In this document: positions 1 through 6,914 of the stretch, piece by piece | Layout of the letters: every line of letters begins with the position of its first letter | How positions within the stretch are numbered: the stretch's first letter is position 1 | Assembly: GCA_963922455.1 (NCBI GenBank) | Contig: CAWUIO010000168.1 | Span: forward strand, 1 to 10,613 | Reading direction: 5' to 3' | Source: CAWUIO01 sp963922455 | Lineage (GTDB): Bacteria; Bacteroidota; Bacteroidia; Cytophagales; Microscillaceae | DNA: 10,613 nt | Notes under the pieces: model-generated | What the model was told of the DNA's origin: nothing | The model's input: the letters and a program-made list of their open reading frames with translations, nothing else | The model's database searches: none | Translations under genes and position numbers: made by a program

Positions 1-147
1 CCCCAAAAGCTCCTAGGATAGCTGATTTTTTAAAAAAATAGCATCAAAACTGGAGGCCATTTTTTTAATCTTTTGAGCAGCCTAGGGCAAGCCCCACCAA
101 GAACTGCTTATTTAAAGAATAATTTAATTCAGCTCGCAACCAAAGAT
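1..147. other. Non-coding left edge of window
   Basis: A/T-rich sequence with no convincing gene on either strand and no promoter matching the Bacteroidota pattern TTTG-N19-21-TAnnTTTG. Its only structure is the short block around 74-102, listed separately as a possible worn family 2 repeat. A minus-strand reading frame runs from the MITE into this stretch (313-65), but most of it is repeat sequence and I do not treat it as a gene. Confidence 0.5.
74..102 (+). repeat. Possible degraded remnant of GC-rich repeat family 2
   Basis: The block GAGCAGCCTAGGGCAAGCCC resembles the edge of the family 2 copy at 10369-10513, which in reverse complement reads GAGCTGCCTAGGCTTGCCC. Both lie beside A/T-rich runs. 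The conserved core of the family (the GCGCGGG stem and the CTACTCGCTGCCTCT block) is absent, so this is either a worn edge fragment or a chance match. Confidence 0.25.
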
Positions 148-326
148 TAAGAAACTGTTCGTATTTAATTATATGGGCTGCAAAGGGCCATTTCGGGAAC
201 CTGATTTCATCAAATTCCTCGCCCATAGCGCTGCTATGCGCTCCCAATTTGATTTCATCAGAACCCCGTATTCCCATGTTATACGGCCCTTTTCGCCGAC
301 ATAAAATAAACACGAACAGTTTCTAA
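148..326 (-). mobile_element. MITE-like palindromic element, copy 1, with TAA target duplication
   Basis: The 173-bp element lies at 151-323. It starts with GAAACTGTTCGT and ends with ACGAACAGTTTC, a perfect terminal inverted repeat. It is flanked by TAA at 148-150 and TAA at 324-326, a 3-bp target-site duplication. The whole element is an imperfect palindrome around a central GCGCATAGC-AGC-GCTATGGGC hairpin (minus-strand reading). It is inverted relative to copies 2 and 3. It encodes no transposase, so it must be moved by one supplied elsewhere. The 3-bp TNA duplication resembles the IS1031 group of the IS5 family; that parentage is inference. Its right end plus duplication stops 14 bp before the start codon of the gene at 341, so any transcript of that gene starting further upstream carries this hairpin in its leader. 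Confidence 0.85.
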
Positions 327-340
327 AAAAAACATAAACC

Positions 341-781
341 ATGATAAAACTATCACAAGTCTTAAGGAGATTACTTCCGTTTTTATTTACTTTCCCAGCG
401 GCCTTGGCTTACGCACAAGAATACGACGAAGGGGCAGAAGTCCTCGTGATTATTCACAAAATTGTGATACCCGATGGCGGCACTTTACAAGAAGCATTAG
501 CCCTAAACCAAGAGTGGACGGAACATGTGCTCCGAAAAAACGAGAACTTCACGGATATTCAGCTACTCCTATCTGATCCTTCAAAAGACACGATTGACTT
601 ACTGGTATTGTATACGTACCGAGAAAATATTAGCAGAAATACCAATGACATCAATCAGGAGCTAATTGAAGCGCATTGGGGTGATGAAAGCAATTTTAAT
701 CGCTTTTTAGACCGCTTACATCAGTACATCCTGCCCGAGAATAATGTCAGAAGGGTGTTCCGGGAGCTTATCCTTGAATGA
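341..781 (+). CDS. Small secreted protein of unknown function
   Basis: Encodes a 146-residue protein that I do not recognise. Residues 1-25 look like a Sec signal peptide: K3 and R9-R10, then a hydrophobic LLPFLFTFPAALA stretch, then an AYA|Q cleavage site. There is no lipobox cysteine, so a periplasmic or secreted soluble protein is likely. The mature part (about 120 residues) appears to alternate strands and helices: a strand near 33-44, a helix near 48-66, strands near 72-78 and 85-93, and a helix near 104-130. This order loosely recalls small dimeric alpha/beta-barrel (ferredoxin-like) proteins, but no motif confirms it. It has no cysteines. It is the only plus-strand gene and converges on cheB, with stops 34 bp apart. 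The start is set by the signal peptide; the leader is A-rich with no Shine-Dalgarno. The MITE immediately upstream may have displaced or replaced its promoter. Confidence 0.75.
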   Translation: MIKLSQVLRRLLPFLFTFPAALAYAQEYDEGAEVLVIIHKIVIPDGGTLQEALALNQEWTEHVLRKNENFTDIQLLLSDPSKDTIDLLVLYTYRENISRNTNDINQELIEAHWGDESNFNRFLDRLHQYILPENNVRRVFRELILE

Positions 782-827
782 GGATAAGGCATAAAGGCCT
801 TCTTGGGCAAGTAGTCTATTGGCCCAA
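767..827. terminator. Convergent-gene junction with two short hairpins
   Basis: Two inverted repeats lie where the two genes converge. CTTATCC (767-773) pairs with GGATAAG (782-788) and spans the stop codon of the plus-strand gene. TTGGGC (803-808) pairs with GCCCAA (822-827) and spans the cheB stop codon. Neither is followed by a clear T-run in either direction, so these could act as weak bidirectional or factor-dependent ends but are not textbook intrinsic terminators. Confidence 0.3.
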
Positions 828-1892
828 ATAGCTTTTCCTCAAAATTTCGCCCGCAATTTTGTCAATGGGCAATACTTTGCTTGCGGCATTTTTTTTAATA
901 GCTTCTTTGGGCATGCCAAAAACGACACTAGTATGTTCATCTTGAGCAATGGTATAAGCCCCGGCATCTTTCATTTCCAGAAGCCCTTGGGCCCCATCAG
1001 CCCCCATACCCGTTAATAGGATACCAATGGCACGCTTACCTACTTGAAGGGCTGCCGATTTAAATAAAACATCAACGGAGGGCTTATGCCGATTTACGGC
1101 TGGACTATCATGAAGCTGTACGACATTATTTGCTTCTTGGCGTTGTATAAGCACATGCTGATCGCCCGGGGCAATCAGTACCTGCCCTTTCACCACGGGA
1201 TCTCCGTGCTCGGCTTCTTTGACCCGGACTTTACAGATGCTATCCAGTCTTAAGGCATACTGGTTCGTAAACATTTTAGGCATGTGTAGCACAATCACCA
1301 CCCCGGGGCTCTCGGGAGGCAAGCTTTGGAGTATAGACTTAATAGCTTCGGTACCCCCGGTAGAAGCCCCAATCACAATGAGTTTATCGCTAAGTTTTCC
1401 ATGTATTTGGGAGTGATAAGAAGCTAGCTTGGGAGCCTTATAAGAAGCTGAAAGAGACGAATTGGTTCGAGGTTTTGCTCTTTTCACTAGACGTGCCCTG
1501 GCCGCTGTTTTGACCAAATCACAAAGTTGCCTTGAGCTTTCTTTTAATGCTTCTTTGGTATGCACCTTGGGTTTAGAAATAACTTCTATGGCCCCATATT
1601 CCAATGCCTTTAGGGCAATACCGGTCCCTTTTTGGGTAAACGAGGAGATAATAATCACGGGAATGGGCGATTGGGACATAATTTTTTGCAAAAAAGTAAT
1701 GCCATCCATTCTAGGTAGCTCGATATCTAGGGTAATTACATCCGGTTTGTTTTCTTTCATTTTCCTGACCGCGGCAAAAGGGTCAGCCGCCACCCCAATT
1801 ACTTCAATCTGGGGGTCTGTAGAAAAAATAGTATGTAGGATCTGTCTTACTGTAGCTGAGTCATCAATAATTAAAACTTTTACTTTATTCAT
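816..1892 (-). CDS. cheB: CheB: chemoreceptor glutamate methylesterase/deamidase, two-domain response regulator
   Basis: CheB removes methyl groups from glutamates on chemoreceptors (and usually deamidates glutamines), opposing CheR in adaptation; phosphorylation by CheA activates it. The 358 residues hold both standard domains. The receiver (about 3-125) has acidic pocket D10-D11, phospho-acceptor D56 in the strand DVITLD, S83-S84 and K107 (ISKP). After a basic linker (about 126-168), the CheB esterase domain (170-355) shows catalytic S177 in GASTGG, H203 in VLHMP and D299 in GMGADG, so the Ser-His-Asp triad is intact. Length is typical. The start gives a receiver in correct register (MNKVKVLIIDDS) behind an A/T-rich leader without a Shine-Dalgarno. 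It is the last gene of the cluster but is separated from cheR by 421 bp of repeats, so it may have its own promoter or depend on read-through. Confidence 0.97.
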   Translation of the reverse strand: MNKVKVLIIDDSATVRQILHTIFSTDPQIEVIGVAADPFAAVRKMKENKPDVITLDIELPRMDGITFLQKIMSQSPIPVIIISSFTQKGTGIALKALEYGAIEVISKPKVHTKEALKESSRQLCDLVKTAARARLVKRAKPRTNSSLSASYKAPKLASYHSQIHGKLSDKLIVIGASTGGTEAIKSILQSLPPESPGVVIVLHMPKMFTNQYALRLDSICKVRVKEAEHGDPVVKGQVLIAPGDQHVLIQRQEANNVVQLHDSPAVNRHKPSVDVLFKSAALQVGKRAIGILLTGMGADGAQGLLEMKDAGAYTIAQDEHTSVVFGMPKEAIKKNAASKVLPIDKIAGEILRKSYLGQ

Positions 1893-1920
1893 TTTTGAAA
1901 TGCTGGTATAGGGAAGTGAT

Positions 1921-1935
1921 TAAACGTTTATAAAC
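1921..1935. promoter_or_regulatory. Overlapping palindromes upstream of cheB
   Basis: TAAACGTTTATAAAC contains two perfect 10-bp palindromes, TAAACGTTTA (1921-1930) and GTTTATAAAC (1926-1935), sharing the GTTTA half. It lies 28-42 bp upstream of the cheB start, in the only stretch of the cheR-cheB spacer not taken by repeats. The position suits an operator or promoter-proximal site, but A/T-rich palindromes of this size also occur by chance and no binding protein is suggested by the sequence. Confidence 0.25.
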
Positions 1936-1945
1936 TACCTTCAAA

Positions 1946-2081
1946 GTTCAGGGGCTTCCCCGCGCCCAAGACAGAAGTGCCCTGTAAAACAATTTTGCCG
2001 GCGCGGGTCGGGCTCTCGCTACTCGCTGCCTCTCCCCACCAGGCCTACACGAGCTCAAACAGGCCGCTCCATCCCTAAGCC
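1946..2081 (+). repeat. GC-rich repeat family 2, copy A
   Basis: About 136 bp, much richer in GC than its surroundings. It matches the reverse complement of 10369-10513. The best conserved blocks are CTACTCGCTGCCTCTCCCC and GAGCTCAAACAGGCCGCTCC, followed by ATCCCTAAGCC; the second copy differs only at scattered positions in these blocks. CCCGCGCC (1959-1966) and GGCGCGGG (2000-2007) form a perfect 8-bp stem around a variable loop, and the other copy keeps an equivalent stem although the loop sequence differs. There is no open frame shared by the copies that looks like a gene. It may be a dispersed non-coding repeat or the fossil of a mobile element. It sits between MITE copy 2 and cheB. Confidence 0.75.
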
Positions 2082-2119
2082 TCGGGTATAGAAATATTTC
2101 AAAAAAATCTGTAGAATTA

Positions 2120-2311
2120 TGAGAAACTGTTCGTCTTTATTTTTTGCCGGCCAAAAGGGCCGTATAACATGGGAATATGGGGTTCTGATGAAATCAAGCA
2201 GGAGCGCATAGCAGGGGCTATGGGCGAGGAATTTGATGAAATCAGGTTCCCATTTTCCGTGTTAAAATGGCTCTTTGCCGCCCAAGGCAATTAAATACGA
2301 ACAGTTTCTGA
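2120..2311 (+). mobile_element. MITE-like palindromic element, copy 2, with TGA target duplication
   Basis: The 186-bp element lies at 2123-2308 with GAAACTGTTCGT/ACGAACAGTTTC ends, flanked by TGA at 2120-2122 and 2309-2311. It is the longest copy: its right arm carries about 13 extra bases (around ATTTTCCGTGTTAAAATGGC) compared with copy 1. It has the same orientation as copy 3. Its duplication stops two bases outside the cheR stop codon, so a transcript continuing from cheR to cheB would carry a long hairpin directly after the cheR coding region. This could stabilise the upstream message or reduce cheB expression; either effect is inference. Confidence 0.87.
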
Positions 2312-2313
2312 TA

Positions 2314-3156
2314 CTATTCCTTTTGATAAATCGTAGAGCCCAAGCGCCTAAGTGGGAAATCAACATTTGAGATCGTTTCTGAATGCCCTAATAACAAATA
2401 CCCGCCCGATCTTAATTTTCCGCATAATTTACGAATGACAGCCTCCTGGGTTTTTCGGTCGAAATAGATCAAAACATTCCGGCAAAAAATAACATCAAAT
2501 TCTTGGAATAGATTATAATGATCATCTATTAAATTCAACCATTGAAATTTTATTTTTTGCCTAAGCTTAGCCTCCACCCTTACAATCTTTTTCTTGGCAT
2601 CTTTATTACGCAAAAAATAGCGTTTTACAATCTCCGGAGGAATCTTCCGAACTTGTTCCAAGGGGTAGACTGCCCCCGTGGCTTGTTTTAACACGAAGAC
2701 TGAAATGTCGGTACCAATGATTGAATAATTTATGGCCCGCTGATGTGCACGTATGTATTCTTCGATGGAAATACCAATAGAATAACATTCTTCACCGCTG
2801 GAAGCACCTGAGCTCCATACTTTGAGCTCTTGGTAAGCAAATTTTTTCTCGTGTCTGGGCAAAATGACCTCTCGTAGGAACTTAAAATGGTTCCCCTCAC
2901 GAAAAAAATCCGTTTTATTGGTTGAAATTCTATCGATCAGGGAAAAAACCTCCCGTTTCCCAGCCGGACTTAAAACAAAATCCATGTATTCCCGGTAAGA
3001 AGCCATCTGTAAAGCCTGGAGCCTAATCTGGAGCCGAGACTCAGCCATCCCTCGTTTGGAAGGAGGAAGGAGGATTCCAAAATTTTGGTAGACAAACTGG
3101 CTTAATCGTCTAAACTCTCTAGGCTTTAAATTTTCTTTTTCTGTATGTACTAACAT
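2314..3156 (-). CDS. cheR: CheR: chemoreceptor glutamate O-methyltransferase
   Basis: CheR transfers methyl groups from S-adenosylmethionine to glutamates on the cytoplasmic helices of MCPs, resetting receptor sensitivity. The 280-residue protein has the usual plan. An N-terminal helical domain (about 10-75) comes first, then the TNKTDFFRE motif (79-87). The SAM-binding loop is WSSGASSGEE (114-123), where the more usual form is WSAGCSTGEE, and the second SAM strand is IGTDIS (147-152). The beta-subdomain lies around 176-210, then FDVIFCRNVLIYFD (220-233) and GHSE (257-260). The beta-subdomain segment RYFLRNKDAKKKIVRV looks about as long as the corresponding region of enterobacterial CheR, which binds receptor pentapeptides, but lacks its glycines. 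It lies 97 bp downstream of the MCP gene, probably on the same transcript. MITE copy 2 is inserted just past its stop codon without altering the protein. Confidence 0.96.
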   Translation of the reverse strand: MLVHTEKENLKPREFRRLSQFVYQNFGILLPPSKRGMAESRLQIRLQALQMASYREYMDFVLSPAGKREVFSLIDRISTNKTDFFREGNHFKFLREVILPRHEKKFAYQELKVWSSGASSGEECYSIGISIEEYIRAHQRAINYSIIGTDISVFVLKQATGAVYPLEQVRKIPPEIVKRYFLRNKDAKKKIVRVEAKLRQKIKFQWLNLIDDHYNLFQEFDVIFCRNVLIYFDRKTQEAVIRKLCGKLRSGGYLLLGHSETISNVDFPLRRLGSTIYQKE

Positions 3157-3225
3157 TTTTGAGTGCTTATCAACATGAGCTAGTTGAAAATTTATAGTCC
3201 GAAGCCTTTATCCATTTCTTACTTT

Positions 3226-3243
3226 CAAAAAGGGATCGGCCCT
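3226..3243 (-). terminator. Weak hairpin plus T-run after the MCP gene
   Basis: On the minus strand, 10 bases past the MCP stop codon, AGGG-CCGAT-CCCT forms a 4-bp stem followed directly by TTTTT. The stem is short for an intrinsic terminator, so at most it would terminate partially or mark a processing site between the receptor and cheR messages. Confidence 0.25.
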
Positions 3244-3253
3244 GATTTCAAAC

Positions 3254-5251
3254 TCAGTACTTTATAAAATCTGCATCGTTGATATCCGAATCATTCAAAT
3301 CAATATCCACCCCATTACTCTCAAGTTTTATCTTCCCATTTCCATGAACGTGCTGATCTGCCTCCAAACCCGGCTGGGCATGGGTGCTCGGATCATTTAA
3401 AGAGATATTATTCTCGTATGTATTTCCCAGATTAAAGAAGTTGATGGTAAATTTTAATGAATCGGCTTGGGTCGATACCTTCTTGGAGGTATTCGCTAAT
3501 TCTTCAGAACCGGAAACATACTGTTGCGTCACCGAATTCAATTGCTGAATGGCACTATTGATTTGTTGGGAGCCTGATTTTTGCTCAATACTGGCAGCGT
3601 TAATTTCTTGAACCAGCTGGGTCGTTCTTTGAATTTTTGGGACTAAGTCATTAAAAAGTATACTTGCATTTTCGGCTATATTTACGCTTGATTTGGAAAG
3701 GGAGTCTATCTCAATGGCCGCTACTTGACTTTTTTCCGCCAATTTACGTACTTCGGCGGCTACCACAGCAAATCCTTTGCCGGCTTCCCCCGCCCGGGCG
3801 GCTTCAACGGCGGCATTGAGGGCTAGTATATTCGTTTGTTGGGCAATTTCACTGATAATTCTTATTTTCTCGGCAATATTTTTCATAGAGCCTACGGTAT
3901 TGTCAATTGCCTCTTTTCCTTTTTCTATTTCTTTTGCCGTATCTACGGCCATTTTTTCTGTCTCAAGAGAATTGGAGGTATTCTGCTCAATATTGGTAAG
4001 CATTTCTTCCATAGAAACCGAAATTTCTTCGGTTGAAGCAGCTTGCGAGTTTGCCCCATCTGATAAGCCTTGCGAAGAGATGCTCATTTCTTTACTCACT
4101 ACATTCATATAATCAGCTCTACGACTAATTTCCATCACAATTTCTTTCAATTTGATGGCCATGGTTTTCATATCTCCATAAAGCCCTTTGACTATATCCT
4201 TATCAAATCGGATACTCAAATCTCCATTAGAAATTTGTTTTACGATTTTAGCCACGTCTGATGGTTCCCCCCCGAGGGTATTGAAGATATTTCGGGTAAT
4301 GTATATGATGAGTAAAATACCAATGAGTAGGGAGAAAATAATACCGAAGATTACTACATAAATAGTGAGATTAGCCCGGTACTCTTGATTTTTTAGCCTT
4401 ATGGTCAACAAGTTTGACTCTATCTCTTTAAATTCAGCCAAACTCGCCCGGATTTGGTCCATATATTTTTTGCCTTCTTTCTTGCGGAATACCTGGTATA
4501 AATCCAGCATATCTTGTGTTTTGGCTTCTTTTTTACCCAAACGGATAAGTTTTTCAGCATAGTTATTCACCCAGTTACGGGTAGCATTGCGGATGGTTTG
4601 GCTAGCATTTGCCTCATCTAAATGATCTTCCAGTAGCGATTTGCCAAGAATATAGGGTTCAAGATAATTTTCCCCCTCATTGAGTAAGAAGCCTCTCAGA
4701 CCAGTTTCCATATTGATCATATCCAATATCAGCTGGTTTTTATCGGCTAGACTTAAACTGGAGTTTTGCACCAGTTCCCGAATTTCATCCATGGTTTTTT
4801 TTCCAATCCCCGATTTGATAATCGAGTGGATCTCGCTTTCCAAATCTTCCCCTTCTTTTATGGAATTTCGAATCTCTATGTAATCCTCGGCAATTTTAGT
4901 TCGCCAATCAATAGCCTGTTTTTCAATAGAATTCAAACGCTCCACCTGGGGAGGGTTATCACTTACCGTGACTTTTAATTCTTTTACGAGCGCATCGAAG
5001 GAAACTTTTCCGGAGTTATAGGGCTCCAGGAATTCTTCGTCCCCACTCACGGCAAAACCTCTCATGCCTGTTTCTTGATCCACCATGTAGCCCAAAAGTT
5101 GATTGGCTTTGCCTATCACTTTATAGGTATGCTCGACCCATTTGGCATTTTCAAGTAGACTTTTGACGCTGTAGAATACCAGTATGCCAATGATGAGCAA
5201 CATGAATAGCGTTGCCCCATTTCCGATAATTAATTGCGTTCTAAACTTCAT
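3254..5251 (-). CDS. Methyl-accepting chemotaxis protein with tandem CHASE3 sensor and C-terminal DFIKY tether
   Basis: Transmembrane chemoreceptor of 665 residues controlling CheA through CheW. TM1 (about 7-27) and TM2 (about 294-318) bracket a periplasmic region of roughly 265 residues. That region holds two CHASE3-like repeats, recognisable by DQETGMRGFAVSGDEEFLEPY (58-78) and NMETGLRGFLLNEGENYLEP (180-199). A HAMP domain follows (about 319-372, with GGEPSDVAKIVKQISNGDLS), then the signalling coiled coil (373-600). The hairpin tip matches the family closely: EIAQQTNILALNAAVEAARA (468-487), then GEAGKGFAVVAAEVRKLAEK. A 60-residue flexible, acidic tail ends in DFIKY. This fits x-[HFYW]-x-x-[HFYW], the C-terminal pentapeptide that tethers CheR and CheB in other bacteria. 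The ligand is unknown. CHASE3 alone does not predict one, though the porin gene 20 bp upstream hints at a shared stimulus. No Shine-Dalgarno precedes the start. Confidence 0.95.
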   Translation of the reverse strand: MKFRTQLIIGNGATLFMLLIIGILVFYSVKSLLENAKWVEHTYKVIGKANQLLGYMVDQETGMRGFAVSGDEEFLEPYNSGKVSFDALVKELKVTVSDNPPQVERLNSIEKQAIDWRTKIAEDYIEIRNSIKEGEDLESEIHSIIKSGIGKKTMDEIRELVQNSSLSLADKNQLILDMINMETGLRGFLLNEGENYLEPYILGKSLLEDHLDEANASQTIRNATRNWVNNYAEKLIRLGKKEAKTQDMLDLYQVFRKKEGKKYMDQIRASLAEFKEIESNLLTIRLKNQEYRANLTIYVVIFGIIFSLLIGILLIIYITRNIFNTLGGEPSDVAKIVKQISNGDLSIRFDKDIVKGLYGDMKTMAIKLKEIVMEISRRADYMNVVSKEMSISSQGLSDGANSQAASTEEISVSMEEMLTNIEQNTSNSLETEKMAVDTAKEIEKGKEAIDNTVGSMKNIAEKIRIISEIAQQTNILALNAAVEAARAGEAGKGFAVVAAEVRKLAEKSQVAAIEIDSLSKSSVNIAENASILFNDLVPKIQRTTQLVQEINAASIEQKSGSQQINSAIQQLNSVTQQYVSGSEELANTSKKVSTQADSLKFTINFFNLGNTYENNISLNDPSTHAQPGLEADQHVHGNGKIKLESNGVDIDLNDSDINDADFIKY

Positions 5252-5271
5252 GGAGTAGCTGTTTTTATAGT

Positions 5272-6513
5272 TTAATAATTTATTGAAAATCGCAATACTC
5301 CCAATAGAGCATTGCTTAAGAATGGGTTAGCCCCAGGGTTTATGATATATTGAAGATCAGGCTGTATAATAAAATGCTCTCCAAACTTGAGTTGATAATT
5401 GAGCTCGATAAGAGAGCGGCTTTTATCCCATCCTTCCTGAATCAGATTATTATTCATAGATGAATGTAAGTAGCCGAGAAAGAGTATGTCTTCTGTGCGG
5501 TTCTTGAATAAACCTTGATAAGTGATTCCCCATGTGCTGAAAAAGTCTATCAGGTTTTGATTTCCAGGAGCGGTGCCTAGCTGAATAAAAAGCCCCAAAC
5601 CTTGCTTACTTCCTTTATGCTTGGGTACCAGTAGTTGATCCGTAATAAAGTAGTAGCCCCAATTGCCCTTAATTACTCGAGCAGTATTGCTTACATCCTC
5701 AAAATCACCCGAATGATACAGAAAGCCAAGCTTGGTTTTTCCCCGCTTCTGTCCATTTTTGATTTGGATAAATTGAATTTCTAAGCGGCTGTGAGTATTA
5801 CCATCGAGGTTCCATTTTAGGTTGTAAGGATCATCTTCAAAGTCCTGTGAAAAACCAGCATAGACGGCGGCCAAGAGATTGAGTTGATGTTGGCCCAATT
5901 TCAGGGAGTTCACTTCCAGCAAAACTCCCGGCATGGTACGCGGAAAGATGGAAAAAGTATGTCCAGCATTGGGGGTAATGCTAGGATTCATACCAAAGGC
6001 CGAATTTATAGAATTGCCCCCTCCCTCACTAGTTCCCAAGATCGCGTTCATGTCGTGTTGACCAAGGGTAATGCTGGTCTTTCCGATGGTATGTTTGTAC
6101 CAAAACTCAAAGAGTCCGGTTCGCTCCGGAGCGGCCTCATTTCTTGAGATCAGTTGAAAATCCCCTATATATGTGGCAGTAGGCTTCCCTCCGTGGGCAT
6201 TCACTCCATTGATCAGGAACTGACCATTTTTCCATAAGCCTGCTTTTTCCGTATCCAAACTGAGGATTAAATGAACCCTTCCGATATAATCATTTCCCGA
6301 TTGTACTCCTCCGCTGAAGTTTCGGAAGAAACCACCTTGCACTATCGCATTGAAACGGAAAGGGTCTTCTTTGCGCTGTATGGACGTACTTGAGTCAAGT
6401 TTCAAAGTTTGTAAACTTAGAACTTGGCTATTTTGGGCAATTGACTTTTTGAGGCCAAACCAGCTAAGAGCCAAGCAAGCCACCGTTACCTTCCATAATG
6501 GATTGTTGATCAT
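5272..6513 (-). CDS. OprB-family carbohydrate-selective outer-membrane porin
   Basis: A 413-residue beta-barrel porin expected to let sugars diffuse across the outer membrane. Residues 1-26 are a signal peptide ending SIA|QN. Signature segments of the OprB family run in order: DTEKAGLWKNGQFLING (87-103), FEFWYKHTIGKTSITLGQHD (135-154), GNWGYYFITDQ (283-293), GLGLFIQLGTAPGNQN (305-320) and IQPDLQYIINPG (383-394). The protein ends in alternating hydrophobic residues with a terminal tyrosine (LRFSINY), as expected of a barrel's last strand. It lies 20 bp upstream of the MCP gene and behind a recognisable promoter, so the two are probably co-transcribed. OprB proteins are best known in proteobacteria for glucose uptake, but the substrate here is unknown. 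A porin inside a chemotaxis cluster is unusual and suggests that nutrient entry and sensing are co-expressed. Confidence 0.93.
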   Translation of the reverse strand: MINNPLWKVTVACLALSWFGLKKSIAQNSQVLSLQTLKLDSSTSIQRKEDPFRFNAIVQGGFFRNFSGGVQSGNDYIGRVHLILSLDTEKAGLWKNGQFLINGVNAHGGKPTATYIGDFQLISRNEAAPERTGLFEFWYKHTIGKTSITLGQHDMNAILGTSEGGGNSINSAFGMNPSITPNAGHTFSIFPRTMPGVLLEVNSLKLGQHQLNLLAAVYAGFSQDFEDDPYNLKWNLDGNTHSRLEIQFIQIKNGQKRGKTKLGFLYHSGDFEDVSNTARVIKGNWGYYFITDQLLVPKHKGSKQGLGLFIQLGTAPGNQNLIDFFSTWGITYQGLFKNRTEDILFLGYLHSSMNNNLIQEGWDKSRSLIELNYQLKFGEHFIIQPDLQYIINPGANPFLSNALLGVLRFSINY

Positions 6514-6914
6514 GGTAATTGATCTTAATTTTTAAAACAAAAGATAATCTTCTTGTCATTGAGACAATAATCGTGGCTACTAATTTTGGGCAGGTTGCTC
6601 AGTTTCTTTTCTAAATTGAGCCATACAAATTTTCGTATCATGATAAAACATGGCCCCATAAAGCACCAAACATAGTTTTATTGACCATGAAGGCAAAACA
6701 AGATAAGAAGTCCTAGGTGTGTAGGTATACAAGCAAACTTAAGTTACTTATAGTTTGAGTGTGTGTATTTTGAATGTACTCTAAGCAGAAAGAAAAATGT
6801 GTAGTGTTCTTAAAGACTTAGCTTTTCGTGTCATTTTATTATTTAGTATCGCTAAGGTTTGGTTTCTTTATCTTTAGGTTAGGCTTTTTGTAAGCAATAG
6901 GTTGTATTAAAACA
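6514..6914. other. 401-bp spacer between cheW and the porin gene
   Basis: A/T-rich, with no open frame of note and neither repeat family. It holds the porin promoter described separately (6667-6697) and would give that gene a leader of roughly 147 nt. I found no stem followed by a T-run for the end of the cheW message. A second TAnnTTTG-like box (TAAGTTTG, minus strand, 6734-6741) has no matching TTTG at the right distance. Confidence 0.6.
6667..6697 (-). promoter_or_regulatory. Bacteroidota-type sigma-A promoter for the porin-MCP genes
   Basis: On the minus strand TTTG (6694-6697) is followed after 19 nt by TATGTTTG (6667-6674). This fits the Bacteroidota housekeeping consensus TTTG-N19-21-TAnnTTTG, with its -33 and -7 boxes. 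Transcription would start near 6660 and run into the porin gene at 6513, then the MCP and probably cheR. Motif and spacing are seen directly; activity is inferred. Confidence 0.65.

Noticed and set aside
65..313. Minus-strand frame of 82 codons
   Set aside because: Most of it is MITE copy 1 read in reverse, continuing into A/T-rich flank. It has no start context or domain, and the frame is explained by the repeat.
1462..1911. Long plus-strand frame opposite cheB
   Set aside because: It is antisense to a gene with an intact receiver and catalytic triad, so it is a shadow of its codon usage.
6734..6741. Second -7 box TAAGTTTG on the minus strand
   Set aside because: There is no TTTG 19-21 nt upstream, while the match at 6667-6697 has both boxes correctly spaced.
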